Positions 10,831-23,935 are shown, counted from the stretch's first letter. The stretch: DNA of 64,000 nucleotides from Reticulitermes speratus (GCA_021186555.1 JAJKFL010000004.1:15776406-15840405); one strand, 5' to 3'. Program-made: numbers and translations. Notes: generated from the sequence alone by a model not told the origin.

Positions 10831-13340
10831 GTCGTCTTTCTGTTCAATCAATTATTACGGAAGTATCTTGAATTAAACCATAACATTTCTTCTTATATTC
10901 TTCCCTGTTTGTATCCTTTGATTCCGTACAGGACAAAGCGCACAGTAAAAATAAGTAATAATCGAACTGGTTAAAGGTTATGCGGCGGCTGACGATAATG
11001 ACGGCTACCAGGTGTTTCCAAAATGTAGTATCAAATAGTATTCACTTGGGTAAACAATTTATTGTTATCAGAAAGAATTCACCGAAATGCTGACGCGGCA
11101 GCCGATTATTTTTACTGCTACTTCTGAAGATGTAATTGACGTGTTCTCTTGTGTTAAATGGTTTGCAGCTATACTTTCGTATAAACAAGGCCATTTAAGT
11201 ATATTTCCATTAGATTATGAATCAAAATCTATTACAAATAAGGAAGGTTTTGTCTGTTTCAAGTGTTACTTTCTATTGAAATTTGAGTGACGCAGGAAAC
11301 AGAATCACACTTTAGAGCTAGATGTAAACTAAGTACAAAGCTAAGCTGCAATGCAAATCCCAAAGTGTAGCATTCTCCAGCTTATTATTTAAAATTATTA
11401 ACCAAAATGTCAGAACATAATTAAAGCAAAATATTTCCCTGTGATTAAGCACCACGCTGCCATAAAGCGTATCTGCAAGAACTTAATGTTACTAGTTCCC
11501 ACTGGATGGGTGCTTGAGTGCCGGGAATCGAACTCCAATGCATCTATGTAGAATTGTCTTCTCAGAAAACTGTTAAAAACTGTCATCAGTTTATATTTTA
11601 TTAAGTTAACGAAAATAGAAGCTTTAGACATTTTAATTCCTTAGCAGTGAAAGGGCACAGAAAGAATAAAATATAATAATATTAATGAAAAATCAATGCT
11701 GATAAAAAGTAAATAATTATTAATTAGTGCTGCTGAAGCAGTTATTCTATAAATTTCACTGGATCGTGTTGTTGTATTCACGATCCCAATTAAGGAAGAA
11801 ATTTTAAAATGCCAAATAAGAGCGATATGCAGCGGAAATTAGATACATCGAAACACATACAACTGCAGGCTACGTAACACGACACACAGAGCTCACGAAT
11901 CACATAGCTGTGTCACACCACTCGCTCTCTCCCCAGTCACGCTGTTAAACCCCTCTAAAATGCGGAAGAAACACCGATACCACCCCGAGGGTTTTGGAAC
12001 CACAGGGACGGAAGAATGAGCAGTAGTGAGCGAAATATAATAGACGGTGTCACCATTATTAGATAGATGATTACATATGACAAGCCCACACCCTTTCAAA
12101 CTTGTTGTCATTATCATATGCGTCTAAAGGGAGTTTGCTATGGGAGGAGTCGTACATTTCATATCAAAGTAGAAGTTCTGTCTAAAATTGATCTAATTGA
12201 GTTACAAATTATTACGTCTAATTGCAGTGCGTGTGGTAATCTCATGAGGGGGGGGGGGGCTTCGTGACATAACTTGACACGTACAGAATGACGAAATAAC
12301 CACACCCGATGACGTCATCAAGTCCGCCGACGTCTAAATCTCCGAGCTAGTAGGGGTATTCGTATGTTACAAACGAAAGAAACAAATAGAGTTCTCGATT
12401 TGAAAATTAGCAGCCTTACACTATATGTATATAAACTGTATAATAAGAAGGAATTTTAAAAATATTTTAAATAAATACATTATTCGATAATGAAAGATTG
12501 CATTGAACAAAGATCAGGTATAAGTTTAATTTCGCTAATGGACATTCAATAAAATTGCCTTTCTTTATACTGAGAATGATCTGAAGTTCTCTAGACAAGA
12601 TATCGATTTAACTGAAACTAGGTGGCATGTATGAATACTATTTACTGACCATCAGAGGGCTCATTTAAAGCCAATAGAAACGTAGGTGACCACGAATTAT
12701 ACCCGTTAGGAGACTTTGTTTTCATTGGTGCAGTCTAGCCATTCTTATTTTTATGGCTACACCTAATTTTTACGCATCGGGTGGCGGTGCTAACGATTAT
12801 GATGTAGGAATATGATGGGGCATAAAGATAATGAGACGTATGATTATATCTTGCGACTATCCTGCGAAATCGATGATAGTTAAGACTATATCCTGAACAA
12901 TTCATGGTCAATTTACATTGGAAAATTAGAAACATCATTTAAGTTCAGACAGTTGTGCCAAGCTACATGAGAAGGTTGTTTAAAGGATTCCTTATTGGTG
13001 CCCTATATACAAAATTTTCCGAAGTTCTTGTATGAAACAACTTACGTTTGGACAAGGGCCAATTAACATTTTTGAGGGCTCATGTTCAATGAATTTCTGG
13101 GACAGGTTTTCTCGTGTGAATGTGAAATTTGAGCAGCAAATTAGGATCTTGTAGTCTTCTAATGTATTACGCTGTACAACAAATTTTGACTTTATTTCTG
13201 CTTCGGAAACGAAATATGTTTCCCTTTATAGATTTTGGGACGCTGAACACGAAAATGGTCACGAAAAGGCTTGATTGGCTACAGTTTCAAAAACAATTAT
13301 CTAACATAGTTATACATGCCTTACACACTATATTCTTTAC
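10831..13340. other. Nothing recognised; one poly-G run
   Basis: No coding homology or element ends were found. A run of 12 G lies at 12248-12259. A B-box-like string at about 11518-11535, GGAATCGAACTCC, may be a SINE remnant but has no supporting context. Confidence 0.4.
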
Positions 13341-13344
13341 ATAG

Positions 13345-15056
13345 TGTATACTGACTGGCTTGCCTTGATTAAATGCGCTGCCTCTTCGCCTGCCGTTTTT
13401 ACGCAATTCCAGGAGAATCCCTTGTTACCGTCCAGCAATAGCCGCCTAACATCGATGAACTCCACTTGCCCTGGTATCTCTTCTCCATTGCTGCGATATC
13501 ACGATGAAAACGTTGGCCGTGCTCATCGCTCAGTGCCCCACAGTTTTCCGGGAAAAAATTTAGGTGATGGTGCAGAGAATGGATCTTTAAAGACATATTG
13601 CAGCCTAATTCCTCATAGGACAACAACAGGTTTTCAACAAGTTCCTTTTAGTTATCAGCCTTATTATTTCCTATGAATTTTGTCTCTAAGAGACGGAAAT
13701 CATTCCACGCCCTCTTCTCGTTGCCAATGAGAATGTGGTCGAACTGTACGTCGCTGAAGAGCTTGCGGATCTGAGGACCGATGAAAACACCCTCCTTGAT
13801 TTTTGTAGCACTGATTCCTGGGAATTTGTCAGCGAGGTACCTAAACGCTGGCCCTGTCTAATCCATAGCCTTAACGAAGTTCTTCATTAGTCCAAGTTTG
13901 ATGTGCAGAGGAGGCAGCAAAATGTTGCTGGATTCTACCAGCGGTAGGTGCTGTACATTGTTCCTTCCCGGTTCCAGTGATTGTCGGGAAGGCCAGTCCG
14001 TCCTCTAGTAATGGGAAGTCTTTTCCCGACTGTCCCATTCACATAAGAAACAGCAAACCGTCGTGTAGCCTTGCTGCAGTCCAAGCAATACAGCAAAAAC
14101 TTTCAATTCTCCACAAAGCCGCCATTGGTATTTCTTGTAGTTTACGCAGTTCAGAAGAAGCTTCATGTTGTCATATGATTCCTTCATATTGACCGCATAA
14201 CCAACTGGAATTGATGGCAAAACGTTGCCATTATGTAGCAGAAAAGCTTTCAGACTTCACTTCGATGAGCCTATAAACAGTCTCCATTCCTCAGGCTTAT
14301 GAGTAATATTCAGGGCTGTCATCAGACCATCAAGATCGTTGCAGGCGATAAGGTTACCTTCCTTCTTAAAGAATTGAGCCAGACGTTTTTGGCGGGAACG
14401 GAACGCAGACACTTTTAGATTGTCATCGAGGAGATTCCACTGTTGTAGTCTCGACGCCAACATTTCTGCGTTACCCTTCGGAAGTTCCAGATCAGGATCG
14501 TTTAATTCATTCTGTGTGATACTGTGTGGTTCAGCAGACATCACGATGTGTGCGAACTCATGATCTTTTGAGGTTGATGGCTCAGATATACCACAAATTT
14601 CGTCATCCTCTTCTTTTTTCCGATTCCATTGTAACTGTTTCTGGAGGTTCCGGAATGGGAATTCCTTCACCGTGAGGTACTGGCCGCACAGCAGATGGTA
14701 TATTCGGAAAGCGTAAGGTCCACTTTATCTTCTTCGAAAAACCTTGCCGGAGGGGAGGCACCATGCAGAAGTAAGAGTCACTGATATGATTCGACTGCTC
14801 TCTCCACGCCATGGGTAATGCAAAAGGCATTGATCGCCTTTTGCGGCTCAACCACTTTCGAAGGTTTGCTGCACAAGTATTGCAGCATATGTGCGAGGCA
14901 CAGCTCTTGTCCTGGTCCCCAATCTGGCATCCAAAGTAAAGATGGTAGGCTTTCCTGATGATCTGGGTTATGGCACGCTTCTGTGATGAAAACGTCACCT
15001 CCCCACAAACAGATATAACAAATATTATCTGCACTGTTCACGCACTTTCGCTGCAT
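13345..15056 (-). pseudogene. Broken intronless copy of a multi-copy arthropod protein family
   Basis: Minus-strand blocks in the right order make an almost complete protein of roughly 550 residues. The start near 15056 is MQRKCVNSADNICYIC, followed by a Cys-rich N-terminal part (CCNTCAANLRKW, SYFCMVPP). Then come NELNDPDLELPKG and WRLFIGSSK (14257-14670), CCFLCEWDSREK (14005-14220), LLPPLHIKLGLMKNFVKAMD, and a C-terminal block GCNMSLKIH, ALSDEHGQRFHRD and EKRYQGKW (13399-13626). I recall this as an uncharacterised protein present in many copies in arthropods and Hydra, possibly transposon-related. Its function is unknown to me. An insertion after CYIC and several frameshifts and stops disable it. 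The lack of introns fits a retro- or transposon copy. Confidence 0.68.
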
Positions 15057-15354
15057 CCTTATTGAGGTTCGGCCAAGAAACGGCTGTATAAAACTTTTAA
15101 AGCATTTATAAACACTTCACGCTGCGAAAGACTTTTTGAAATGAGAAACAAACGTGTGTACAATGCAACTCCCTGGAAGGAACTGAACTGCAAAACGTTG
15201 GGAGTGGCAATACCTGGGAGCTGATTTCATCATCCACTTTGCCCCACTGCACTACTTCACCCTACTGATGAACAGCAAGTAGGCTGATGCAATTCTTGGA
15301 TGCTGACTGTATCATCCTCTTCACGTTAATAGTTGCCAGATCGTTGCTTTAAGC

Positions 15355-15666
15355 CAGTGGTGTTCAACCTTTTATGTTCGCGTACCCCCACATGTAATTT
15401 CTCTTCAGCTTTGTACCCCAAAGTTGTTGGTGCATAATTCAAGTTATACATATTCTATAATCTACATCTAAAATAAGTTAAATAAATAACATCCAAAATA
15501 ATGTATTAATAATAAATTTTAAATGAAAAACGGGAGAACCAAGCTATTAAATATATTATTGCCTATCATATAAAAATTGATAAAGGATCAAACGTATTTT
15601 AGCAAAGCAAAATTATATACACTATGTGGAATAAAATGAAACTAGCCGCCCAGATAAGAATCACAA

Positions 15667-15710
<44 letters not shown>

Positions 15711-15863
15711 CTCCCAAATCGCATGTCCTTACGTCCGGTTCTGTTGTGGCTAACCCTAAATCTGGCCCTCATTATTCAGTGTTTATCATGAACTAATATA
15801 TATTTTTTTTAATTTTAAGTACCCCCTAAGATGTCTTCGCGTACCCCAGGTTGAATACCACTG
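15355..15863. mobile_element. Non-autonomous hAT-type element, 509 bp
   Basis: The left end begins CAGTGGTGTTCAACC and the right end is the reverse complement of CAGTGGTATTCAACC, the terminal form I know from hAT elements. GCGTACCCC words near both ends extend the inverted repeat. The flanks CTTTAAGC (15347-15354) and CTCTAAGC (15864-15871) are an 8-bp target duplication with one change, the length expected for hAT. The interior is AT-rich with a GA microsatellite and no transposase, so movement would have depended on a transposase supplied elsewhere. Confidence 0.82.
15669..15707. repeat. GA dinucleotide microsatellite
   Basis: An uninterrupted run of about 19 GA units lies inside the hAT-type element. 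Confidence 0.98.
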
Positions 15864-15871
15864 CTCTAAGC

Positions 15872-18711
15872 CACTCAACGCCAAAAGCAATGTAAAGTGT
15901 AGAAATTGGGGCCCATCCCAGAACTTTGAAAGTAGAGCCAATTAAGAATTTTAGTTGTCATATTCGTGCTCAGCGCCCCAAAATTAGTAAAAATATACTA
16001 CTTTCACCTCCGAAGCATTTTCACTGTTGTTCAGTGTTATTACTACCAGTTAGTATGAAGAGGACCCTCGCGTAGTGCCATATGAAGGAAAACAGGTAAG
16101 CAGCTGAGACAGATGCTAGAACACTCCGCATTTCATAAGACTGACTCATTAATAAACTAACATTGTAATTATTATGTATTCTTGTTGACATTTTAAAAAT
16201 TATTGTATAGAGAGGGAACAAAATACTTGAAAACATACTTAGGAAGCCTATGTATGTAACAAATACCGTTTCTGAATTATGAAGTATAACATTTTTAGAA
16301 ATTAACTATTTTTTGTAAGTAGTATTTACAGGAGACAAGATTAATAATACTGTGTCAATAAGAAGGGAAAAAGAATATAATTGTAAGAAATTAATAATCA
16401 TTAGTTTCTCTGTTTTGTCGTATTTTACCTTCATTTTTAGCACTAGTAAAACACTGCAGGAGATATTGTACCCAATGTAGGCATTTTGGAATTTGGTTGA
16501 GCAATTAGTAAAAATTCTATATGTTTTTGCTTAGGTAATTGAAGCATAACGTTGCTGGTAAATTATATCTTATAAGCAACAAACAAATGTAACTGTGACA
16601 GTAATAAACTAAAATTGATAAGCCATTGTTCGTATTATAACACATAACAAGGCAAGTGAACATATTTTACTCTAAGTGAGACTTTGCTGCTGCACTAAGT
16701 ATGATAGAATGTTTTGTATCAGGTTTGTAATTGGTATTATTTAGATATATGTATGCAACACTATATTCTTCGTTTAGATTACTCCTGTAGAGAAACTTGA
16801 CTAATTTCGTTGATAAAATTAATGACTGACATTTGCAGATGAAAATACTGACAACACTGCCAGTACTACATTTTTAAACAGTCAAAAATGTCAGGATGGA
16901 ATACCAGACTTCCAGAACTGAAGTTTGTGCAATTACTGCTGTTGATTGGACTAATCGTTTGCTTTAAATGTTTTTTGTTCAGCTTTTAAGCTTAAAAAAA
17001 CTTGCTTCCGACATTAACTGTTTTTTAAGCCAGTCAGCTGCATCTCAGAATTATTCAAACCAACTCAGTGCAAGTTTTCTAAATTCAGCCTCTCGAATAT
17101 TACATTTCCCATTTTAATCATTTAGCAATTCTTAAAATGATCAGACCAGGGTAAAATTGGTCGATGCTTCAATCAGTGATGCCTGAAAGCTTCATTTGAA
17201 GGATATGAATGTCTGGTATCTCATCAGCTGCAAGTTCATTTATGTGTCTTTGTAGGCTTGTGAAGTATTTAGACTGACATTTTCGAAATAACGTTTAAGA
17301 ATTTTCGCTTTAACTGCCAAATAAACATAACATCAGTTGTTTTGGTAACTTCTATAATTCGATTTTCATGTCATTTAAATGCAGTAAAATATTTGTAATA
17401 AGACGTCATTCTATAAATCTATCATTCTCTAAATTCGCTTGCAACACGATTTGGTAATAATGACAATCATATACAATCCACACCCCTTCAGCACCCATAC
17501 CCACCCACCAACCCACACACACAAAAAAATATATATGTATATATATATCCTTCACAATATACCAATATTTGTTGGAAGAAGGAGGGACTGCGATCAGTGC
17601 CGCTTGCAAAGATAATATTCTATTCTTCGACGGGTTTACCAGACCTAGAATATAGAGACTTTTCTAACAGCCTATTCGTTGTAAGTTGCTCTACAGTATA
17701 AGATACAGGAACGCAGAATTGACACATATGAGAGGAACGGGTTTATGATTCACTGACTGTTTGTGTAATTATTTTGTTTAATTATAGAGGATGTAATTGC
17801 TGTGAGTGTGTAACAAATGCCGTAAAATATCGTTGTCAACATGTACATAGGTTCGCCTATAAGTGACTTCTCGACAAATTTTGAAAAAACCTTTGACTCT
17901 ACTGCAGTGGAGAGATACAATTTTTAATACACAAACTAAGTGTATATTAGGCCGAAATGATCCACTTTCTTGTATTTTGTTGTACTCTGTTCTCTAACGA
18001 AAGGATACTTTCGTCGATAAGGACATTTTGAGCCACAAATTCTGTACCATGTTAGATAAAATATTGTGAATTATTCTTACGTTACTATCCAGCAATGTTT
18101 CTTGAAGGCGTGAGGAAAATAATGAAGATCTTCAGGATAAACAGTGCATGGGTCCAGAAATAAACTCATAACTTAACGAAAACAATTTTGAGCACTCAGT
18201 CACGACATTTCCGTACTCTTATTTATCAATTTATAGTTTACTTAGAGACGCTGCCACAAGCTCGACATGTTGCGTCGAACGTTAGGACGACTGATGAATA
18301 ATTAATCAGAAAACATTTGGATGTAAGCGGTTGTCACCTAAAAAAAAGTAAGGCTTCTGTTTTTGACAACGATTAAGGTGCTGTGAGATATGACGCTGTG
18401 TCGCGTAGTAATTAATTACCAACTTTTCGGAAATATCGGCAAGTCATTACCAATCCACACGGCGACATATCCCAGAACACCTTGACATTGAACACTCTGT
18501 TGTGTTCCGACTGTACATATTCATGTTCATTTAAATGAACAGGATATACACATATTTTCTTCATAGTTCGTAACATACTCATTAAACTGCTGACATATAC
18601 ACACACTGCATAATGAATTTCACATGTGATACAATTGTGCCCCAATTACAGTCGTGGCCTTTTGTAATTTATCTGTAACCACGTCGTGTTTATGTTCAGT
18701 AAATTGAATGT
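15872..18711. other. AT-rich sequence, nothing recognised
   Basis: No element ends or coding homology were found. Minor features are a TATA run near 17528-17549 and an 18-bp perfect palindrome at 18534-18551. Confidence 0.45.
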
Positions 18712-18945
18712 GAGTGGCCGAGCGGGTTAAGGCGTGGGTCTGCGGCCGCTCTCTTGCTGGGATTGCGGGTTCGAATTCCCCGGGAGCACGGATGTTTAAT
18801 GTAAGTGTTGTGTGTTATCAAGCAGAGGTCACTGCGTCGGGTTGTTTACTCGTCCAGAGGAGTCCTACCGAGTGTGTGTGTTTCGTTGAGTGTAATCAGG
18901 TGCAACACTAATCCTCTACACCACAATGGGTAGGTAGAATGCGAT
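18712..18945 (+). repeat. SINE family A, nearly full copy
   Basis: The head is tRNA-like (Leu/Ser type): an A box in GAGTGGCCGAGCGGGTTAAG and a B box GGTTCGAATTC at 18768-18778. The body has GAGCACGGATGTTTAATG, CAGAGGTCACTGCGTCGGG, CTCGTCCAGAGGAGTCCTAC and GTAATCAGGTGCAACAC, and it ends at CACAATGGGTAGGTAG. The same order recurs at 23.7 kb and 47.1 kb (plus) and 44.2 kb (minus). A true tRNA is excluded by the missing acceptor pairing and the fused body. Confidence 0.78.
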
Positions 18946-18962
18946 CAAAATTTAATACGAAA

Positions 18963-19020
18963 TTAATGTCTGTCTGTCAGTCAGTCTGTCTGTCTGCCCG
19001 TCCGTCCGTCCCTCCGTCCG
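18963..19020. repeat. TCTG/TCCG tetranucleotide repeat
   Basis: About 58 bp of TCTG, TCAG, TCCG and CCTC variants, directly downstream of the SINE A copy and possibly grown from its tail. Confidence 0.85.
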
Positions 19021-19939
19021 CATGGAACAACTCGGTTCCCACTGGACGGACTTTCATGACATTTGATATTGAAATATTTTTCGACAATCTGTCGAGAAAA
19101 TTCAAGTTTCCTTAAAATCTGAGAAGAATAACGGTTACTGTGCATGAAGACCTATGTACATTTATGATAATATCTCGCTGAATTCTACTTAGAATGGGAA
19201 AGTTTTTAGACAAGTTTGTAGAGAAAATCAAGCTACACATTTCATGTTCAATAACATTTTTTCGAAAGACGTGCCGTTTATGAGATAATGCGGAAAAATG
19301 TGGTAGAGCCAGACAGGCCACTTAAGACAATATAATACGGCGCATGCGCTTTGCGTGCTGGATAACTAAGGATACAGGCCCACACTCAGAATATGTAATA
19401 CATATTGCTTTTCCACGTAAGCACTGTTTCCGCGAACGCGCCTCAGTGTTAGTTTATACGTACATTGCCTCTCTTGTTACTATGTAATAAACCTTTCGTT
19501 TGTATTACTTTCTTATTGATAATAAGGATGTTACCTAATGTTTATGCATTTTATACACAACATTAATTATATAGCTCTTATTTATGCACAGGTGAAACAC
19601 AAATAATGTCATTTATGTATAGTAATTGATTATTAGTTTTATTGTTTTATGTTATTCATAATTAGGCATAGTTCTGTCTCGTATTAAGGTTAGCATTGTA
19701 GGTTTTGTAAGAACGTTTTGACATTTTGACAGATTTACAATTTATGACTTGAAATTTAATTGGAAATAATTTTAATTTCACGGCTTTTACCATTACGAGG
19801 AGTTCTCGAGGAAAAGCATAAACTCGTCCAATGAGGGATTACTCTATAACTCATAACTGTAATTAATAACCACAACTATATTTATATCATATTTTGAATC
19901 AATGTGAATATAACTAAGTAAGTAACTAACTAAATAACT
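19021..19939. other. Nothing recognised
   Basis: AT-rich sequence without coding homology or terminal repeats. Confidence 0.4.
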
Positions 19940-20430
19940 CCATGGAACAGAGTCCTTGTTGAGAAGATAGAAAAAAATCCCGAAATTTATGAAACACGGA
20001 AGTTCATTACCGCATTCACAAGAGACCGCCTCCTGTCCCTATCGTGAGCCAGATCAATCCATTCCATGACATCCCACTTCTTGAAGATCTGTTTAAATAA
20101 TTATTCTCCCATCTACGCCTAGGTCTTACAAGCATTCTCTTTCCCTTAGGTTTTTCCACCAAAACCCCCATACGTGCTACATGCCCGCCATTGTCATTCT
20201 GCATGATTTGATCACCCGGATAAAATTTGGTAAGACGTAACAGACCATAAAACTCCTTGTTATGTAGTAAATTCCACTCCTCTGTTACCTCCTCCCTCTC
20301 TGGCCCGAATATCTTCCTCAGCACCCTATTTTCGCCTGTGTTTCTACCACAACCCGTGACCAAGTTTCACACGCATACAAAAGACAGGCAAAGTTATTGT
20401 TCTGTGTAGTTTGATCTTTATATATTTGGA
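19940..20430 (-). pseudogene. LINE 3' end, endonuclease/RT family
   Basis: The minus strand encodes the C-terminal tail of the endonuclease/RT LINE: VLRKIFGPEREEVTEEWNLL, GGHVARMG, VEKPKGKRMLVRPRRRWE and WNGLIWLTI (20016-20363). A frameshifted continuation lies toward 19940. The RT catalytic region is absent, so this is a 5'-truncated copy, the usual product of incomplete target-primed reverse transcription. Frame breaks show it is old. Confidence 0.77.
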
Positions 20431-20519
20431 TAGCACGCTGGAAGATAAAAAATCTGCCCAGAATGATAAGAAGCATTCCCTGACTTCAATCTGCTTTTAA
20501 CTTCTTCATGAATGCAATT

Positions 20520-20635
20520 TTGATTAATGTGAAAATATATACACTTATATAAATATAAATATACATACATACATAAACATATAACTTATAAGTGTATATA
20601 CACTTATGTACATATATACATGTATGTAATTTTTG
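20520..20635. repeat. TA/TACA-rich low-complexity tract with inverted repeats
   Basis: Repeated TATACACTTATA and its complement TATAAGTGTATA make the tract self-complementary over about 100 bp. Confidence 0.6.
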
Positions 20636-21818
20636 CCTTTGTACGAATTTCATCACATTCTTATCCATTTATGTTAGACTGGACTACGTTTCACCACTGG
20701 GGATGTTACCAGTATTAGAATCAGCAGAAATTTTTGCGAAAACTGCATTAGCAAATGTGTGACCGTAGAGTATGACCACAGCAGTGTCCACTACTGCAGG
20801 GTACACGGTACTGCCTAACAGAGTGGACGGATGTGTTGTAGTTCATCCATTATACATGACCTGGATTTTCCACCACAGGGATTCCACTAATACGTTGTCC
20901 ATGGTATATTAGTGCAGGACCCACGAACTACGACGATGACGCTGCTGGGGCTGCCAATGTACGAACACATTCAAATAGGGATGTTTCGTTTCTATAACAC
21001 GGCACATAGTATTATAGGAACACGCGTCATAAACGTAAACTCACGGGACGTGCTTGTAAAAAGAGTATCGGCTCTATTTTAATTAAACCTCGTGTTAATT
21101 CCTGTTTTAATCTGCTTTAAATCTAAAAAGGAAGATGGTCACACGGGCTTTACATAAAAATATGATTGCAGAGCCCGGAAGTTACACTACCACTGTTACT
21201 AGATTCATAATTTGATGCTATCCTCTTCCAGTTACTTTCATCTTCTGCCCCCAAAAATTTATCTGGAATTATTCGTAACATATGTTGAACGTATGAAATG
21301 TAGATGACTTTAATGTAGTATCGCTCACGAATTGAGAAGCATAGATATGAAACTATACTTATTCAAGTGGAAAGTACGATCAAGTTCTGAAACTGCGCTG
21401 AGTTTAAAATTATTGGTACTAGAGGCATTAACGCCGCAACTGTGGAAAATGGCGTCTCAAGTGCAGGTAGATATATGTGTGCTCCCGTATTACGAATCAG
21501 AATCTGTGGTTGCAGAGCAAAGGAGATTTCATACGGTGTTTGATACGGAACCGCCCACGAAAATGTCGATCTTCGAGTGGTATAGGTTGCATTTGTAAAG
21601 AGGATAGCTCCGGTAAACACTTACTCACTAAATCTAAGGGGAATAAATTTCGAGCGGCTTTTGTTTGCAGTCCAAATAATAAATAAGACGAGCTGCCAGA
21701 AATGTAAGCGTGTCTCAGTTACAAGTGCAAAAAATTCTGCAAACTTGGTTGGGATTTAAATGTTACCAATACGATTTGTTGAAACATTTAACAGCCCTTT
21801 CTTGTCGTACTGCTTTAC
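20636..21818. other. Nothing recognised
   Basis: No coding homology was seen. Overlapping open frames on both strands at 21332-21686 are 69 to 88 codons long and have no motif. Confidence 0.4.
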
Positions 21819-21858
21819 CCTCATGATGAAGCCACTACAATTCTTGGAAACGTAGGAA
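21819..21858 (+). repeat. Decayed hammerhead-like motif, same family as 24.7 kb
   Basis: The string aligns with the 24703-24759 motif: CTCATGATGAAGCCACTAC, then TTCTTGGAAACGTAGG. The core CTGANGA is damaged at G5 and the cleavage triplet reads GTA, so it should be inactive. It is likely a relic of a Penelope-like element end. Confidence 0.4.
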
Positions 21859-23688
21859 ACTACCTCCCAACGACACACCATTACAGCCCAGAATACTTTA
21901 ATCTTCACTAAGAAAATTACTTCGCTACGTATTTTGCTGTGACGTGCTTTCGAAACTGTATGACGAAATTTTTACAGTCCAAATTTTGTTTAGTGAAGAA
22001 CCGATATTCCATCTGGGTCAGGAAGTACTAACCGATGTAAAGGTGGGGTTACACGTGCGAGTAAAGGTCTCGGATGTCCCTCTCGGCTGTTCTCGAGGCG
22101 GCCTTTCTTTCATGTAACTACCTTCGACAGCTGACTCTCGAAGGCCGTAATACCCCCTGCTGAGAGTCAGCTTGAGGGTACTTCCTTTGTCACTGAAAGC
22201 AACGCCATACTTACACTCAGCTGGACTGTGACTAGACCAGTAATCGTTATACTACGTAGCTGCGAGCAGCTTGAGAGAAACTGCAGAAATGGTGACTCGG
22301 AATATGAGGACAATGGAAGAAACGACAACGTTCATAAGTTTATATGAGCCACGACTGGGGTTTTGGGCAACAGGCACATAGTACTATAAGGACTGCGTAA
22401 AAAGAAATTTGTGTTGGCTTTCAATGGGCGAGGCGTTAAATAATACTTCAACTGAAGTGCAGAGAGAATTCACAACCTTTGCAATCAATTTATTGTTTTG
22501 TGCTGCATATATTGTATTAATGAAATGTAAAGGTACTTTCTTTGTTTGGAATAGACTGGTAATTTTTAAATTGCATGAAATCCATATGTGAACTTGCAAA
22601 TTGTCTCACCAAGCAAGTTTGCCAAACAGTGACAATTCTGACTTTTATTTTGGGAGGTTCCTCTTTCGAACCCCGGCTGGGTTCTTAGTGCTTTTCCTCA
22701 TTCCCTCTAAGCAGATTCCAGGATAGTAGCACATCTGTTCCGAAAACATACACTACCTGCAATTTGCACTGAAGTATACATATTTAAAATTCTTATGAAA
22801 TTTATGTTTCTAACGGCGGAAATGAGATCTATACTTAGCTTACGTTTCTATCACATAGTGTAGGGGATGCCTAATTTAATCTCGTATGATTGTATTGATA
22901 TAAGGATTACATGAGGGATGCCAGAATACATTTGATATTTGTTAAGTATGGTACAAAATCCACCAGCATTGTAGTTGGAAAATCTCATTCCGAGAGAGGA
23001 CATGAGGTACTTAGCTGTCGGTGAGATAATGGTATTTAGAGAGGTCATACAGCAGTATGATATGAGGAACTATAATGAAGTGGCTTAGGATGGACAAGTG
23101 TAATGGCTGTGGAGAACGTTTAGTTTCGTAAGTACGGGTGACAACTGAGCAGCTGAACACATCACAAATGCGTGGTGTGTGTAGTGAGCTAATGAGAATG
23201 CCGTTTGGTCAGTTTTGCCAGGAATGACATTATATATATATATGTATATATATGCGTTCTATTTTTGGGCTATAACCATGGACTTAACGTCAATTTAAAG
23301 TCTTATAATAGATATGCCGTCCTATTTTTCTTACTTCTTAGTGTAATTATGAAAGAAGTGCCACATGACGTCATCGCACCATAAAATTAACTGTCTTTGC
23401 GAAGAAACTGAAGGCTATAGTTGAAAGTATTATTACTCCGCCTTTACACACGTTTTCTTTAAATATTTTGTTATTGGAAGCTACCGTGAAACAGAACGTG
23501 GGACTATGAAAATTATTGGAAAGAAGGTAAAAGATTGTCGTGATAGAGCAATGGTGTGCTGTAATTTAAGCGTAGGAAAATGAAGAGTAAATCGGTATAA
23601 ATAGGTGTATAACTGAGGAATTTTTGGTCCGCGAGAAACTGTTGTTACACAGGACGGATTTATATAATGAAGGAATCACAACGACAAA
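21859..23688. other. Mostly unrecognised; possible element fragments
   Basis: A locally GC-rich stretch at about 22045-22180 begins GGTGGGGTTACACGTGCGAG and looks like a transposon end, but no partner end was found. A B-box-like TTTCGAACCCCGG at about 22671-22683 may mark a SINE fragment. A TA run lies at 23232-23254. Confidence 0.35.
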
Positions 23689-23935
23689 CCCGGTGGCCGC
23701 GCAGTCTAAGGTCTAGGTCTGCGGCTGCTCGCTTCCTGGGATTGCTGGTTCGAATCTCGGCAGGGGCATGGATGTTTTTCTCTTGTGAGTGTTGTGGTTG
23801 CCAAGTAGAGATCTTTACGACGAGAAGATCCCTCGTTCAGGGCAGCCCTATCGAGAGTGCGTGTGTGTCAATGGGTGAGATCAGTTGCAACAATAACTGT
23901 TCACAACTACAGTGAGTAGGCAGGAGAGGTCAGAC
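23689..23935 (+). repeat. SINE family A copy
   Basis: The head is GGTGGCCGCGCAGTCTAAGG with B box GGTTCGAATC at 23747-23756. The body has GGGGCATGGATGTTTTTC, TAGAGATCTTTACGACG, ATCAGTTGCAACAATAAC and CTACAGTGAGTAGG. A GGAA/GAAA-rich tail and an AAAT run follow to about 24000. It matches the 18712 copy block for block. Confidence 0.8.

Noticed and set aside
12248..12259. Poly-G runs here and at 30848-30861 as G-quadruplex regulators
   Set aside because: Each is a single homopolymer with no further G tracts, and homopolymer length is error-prone.
18712..18800. A functional tRNA-Leu/Ser gene
   Set aside because: A and B boxes are present, but acceptor-stem pairing and a terminator are absent, and the head is fused to a body shared by three other copies: a SINE.
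22045..22180. GC-rich stretch as a DNA transposon
   Set aside because: Only one possible end was seen, with no matching inverted end or target duplication.
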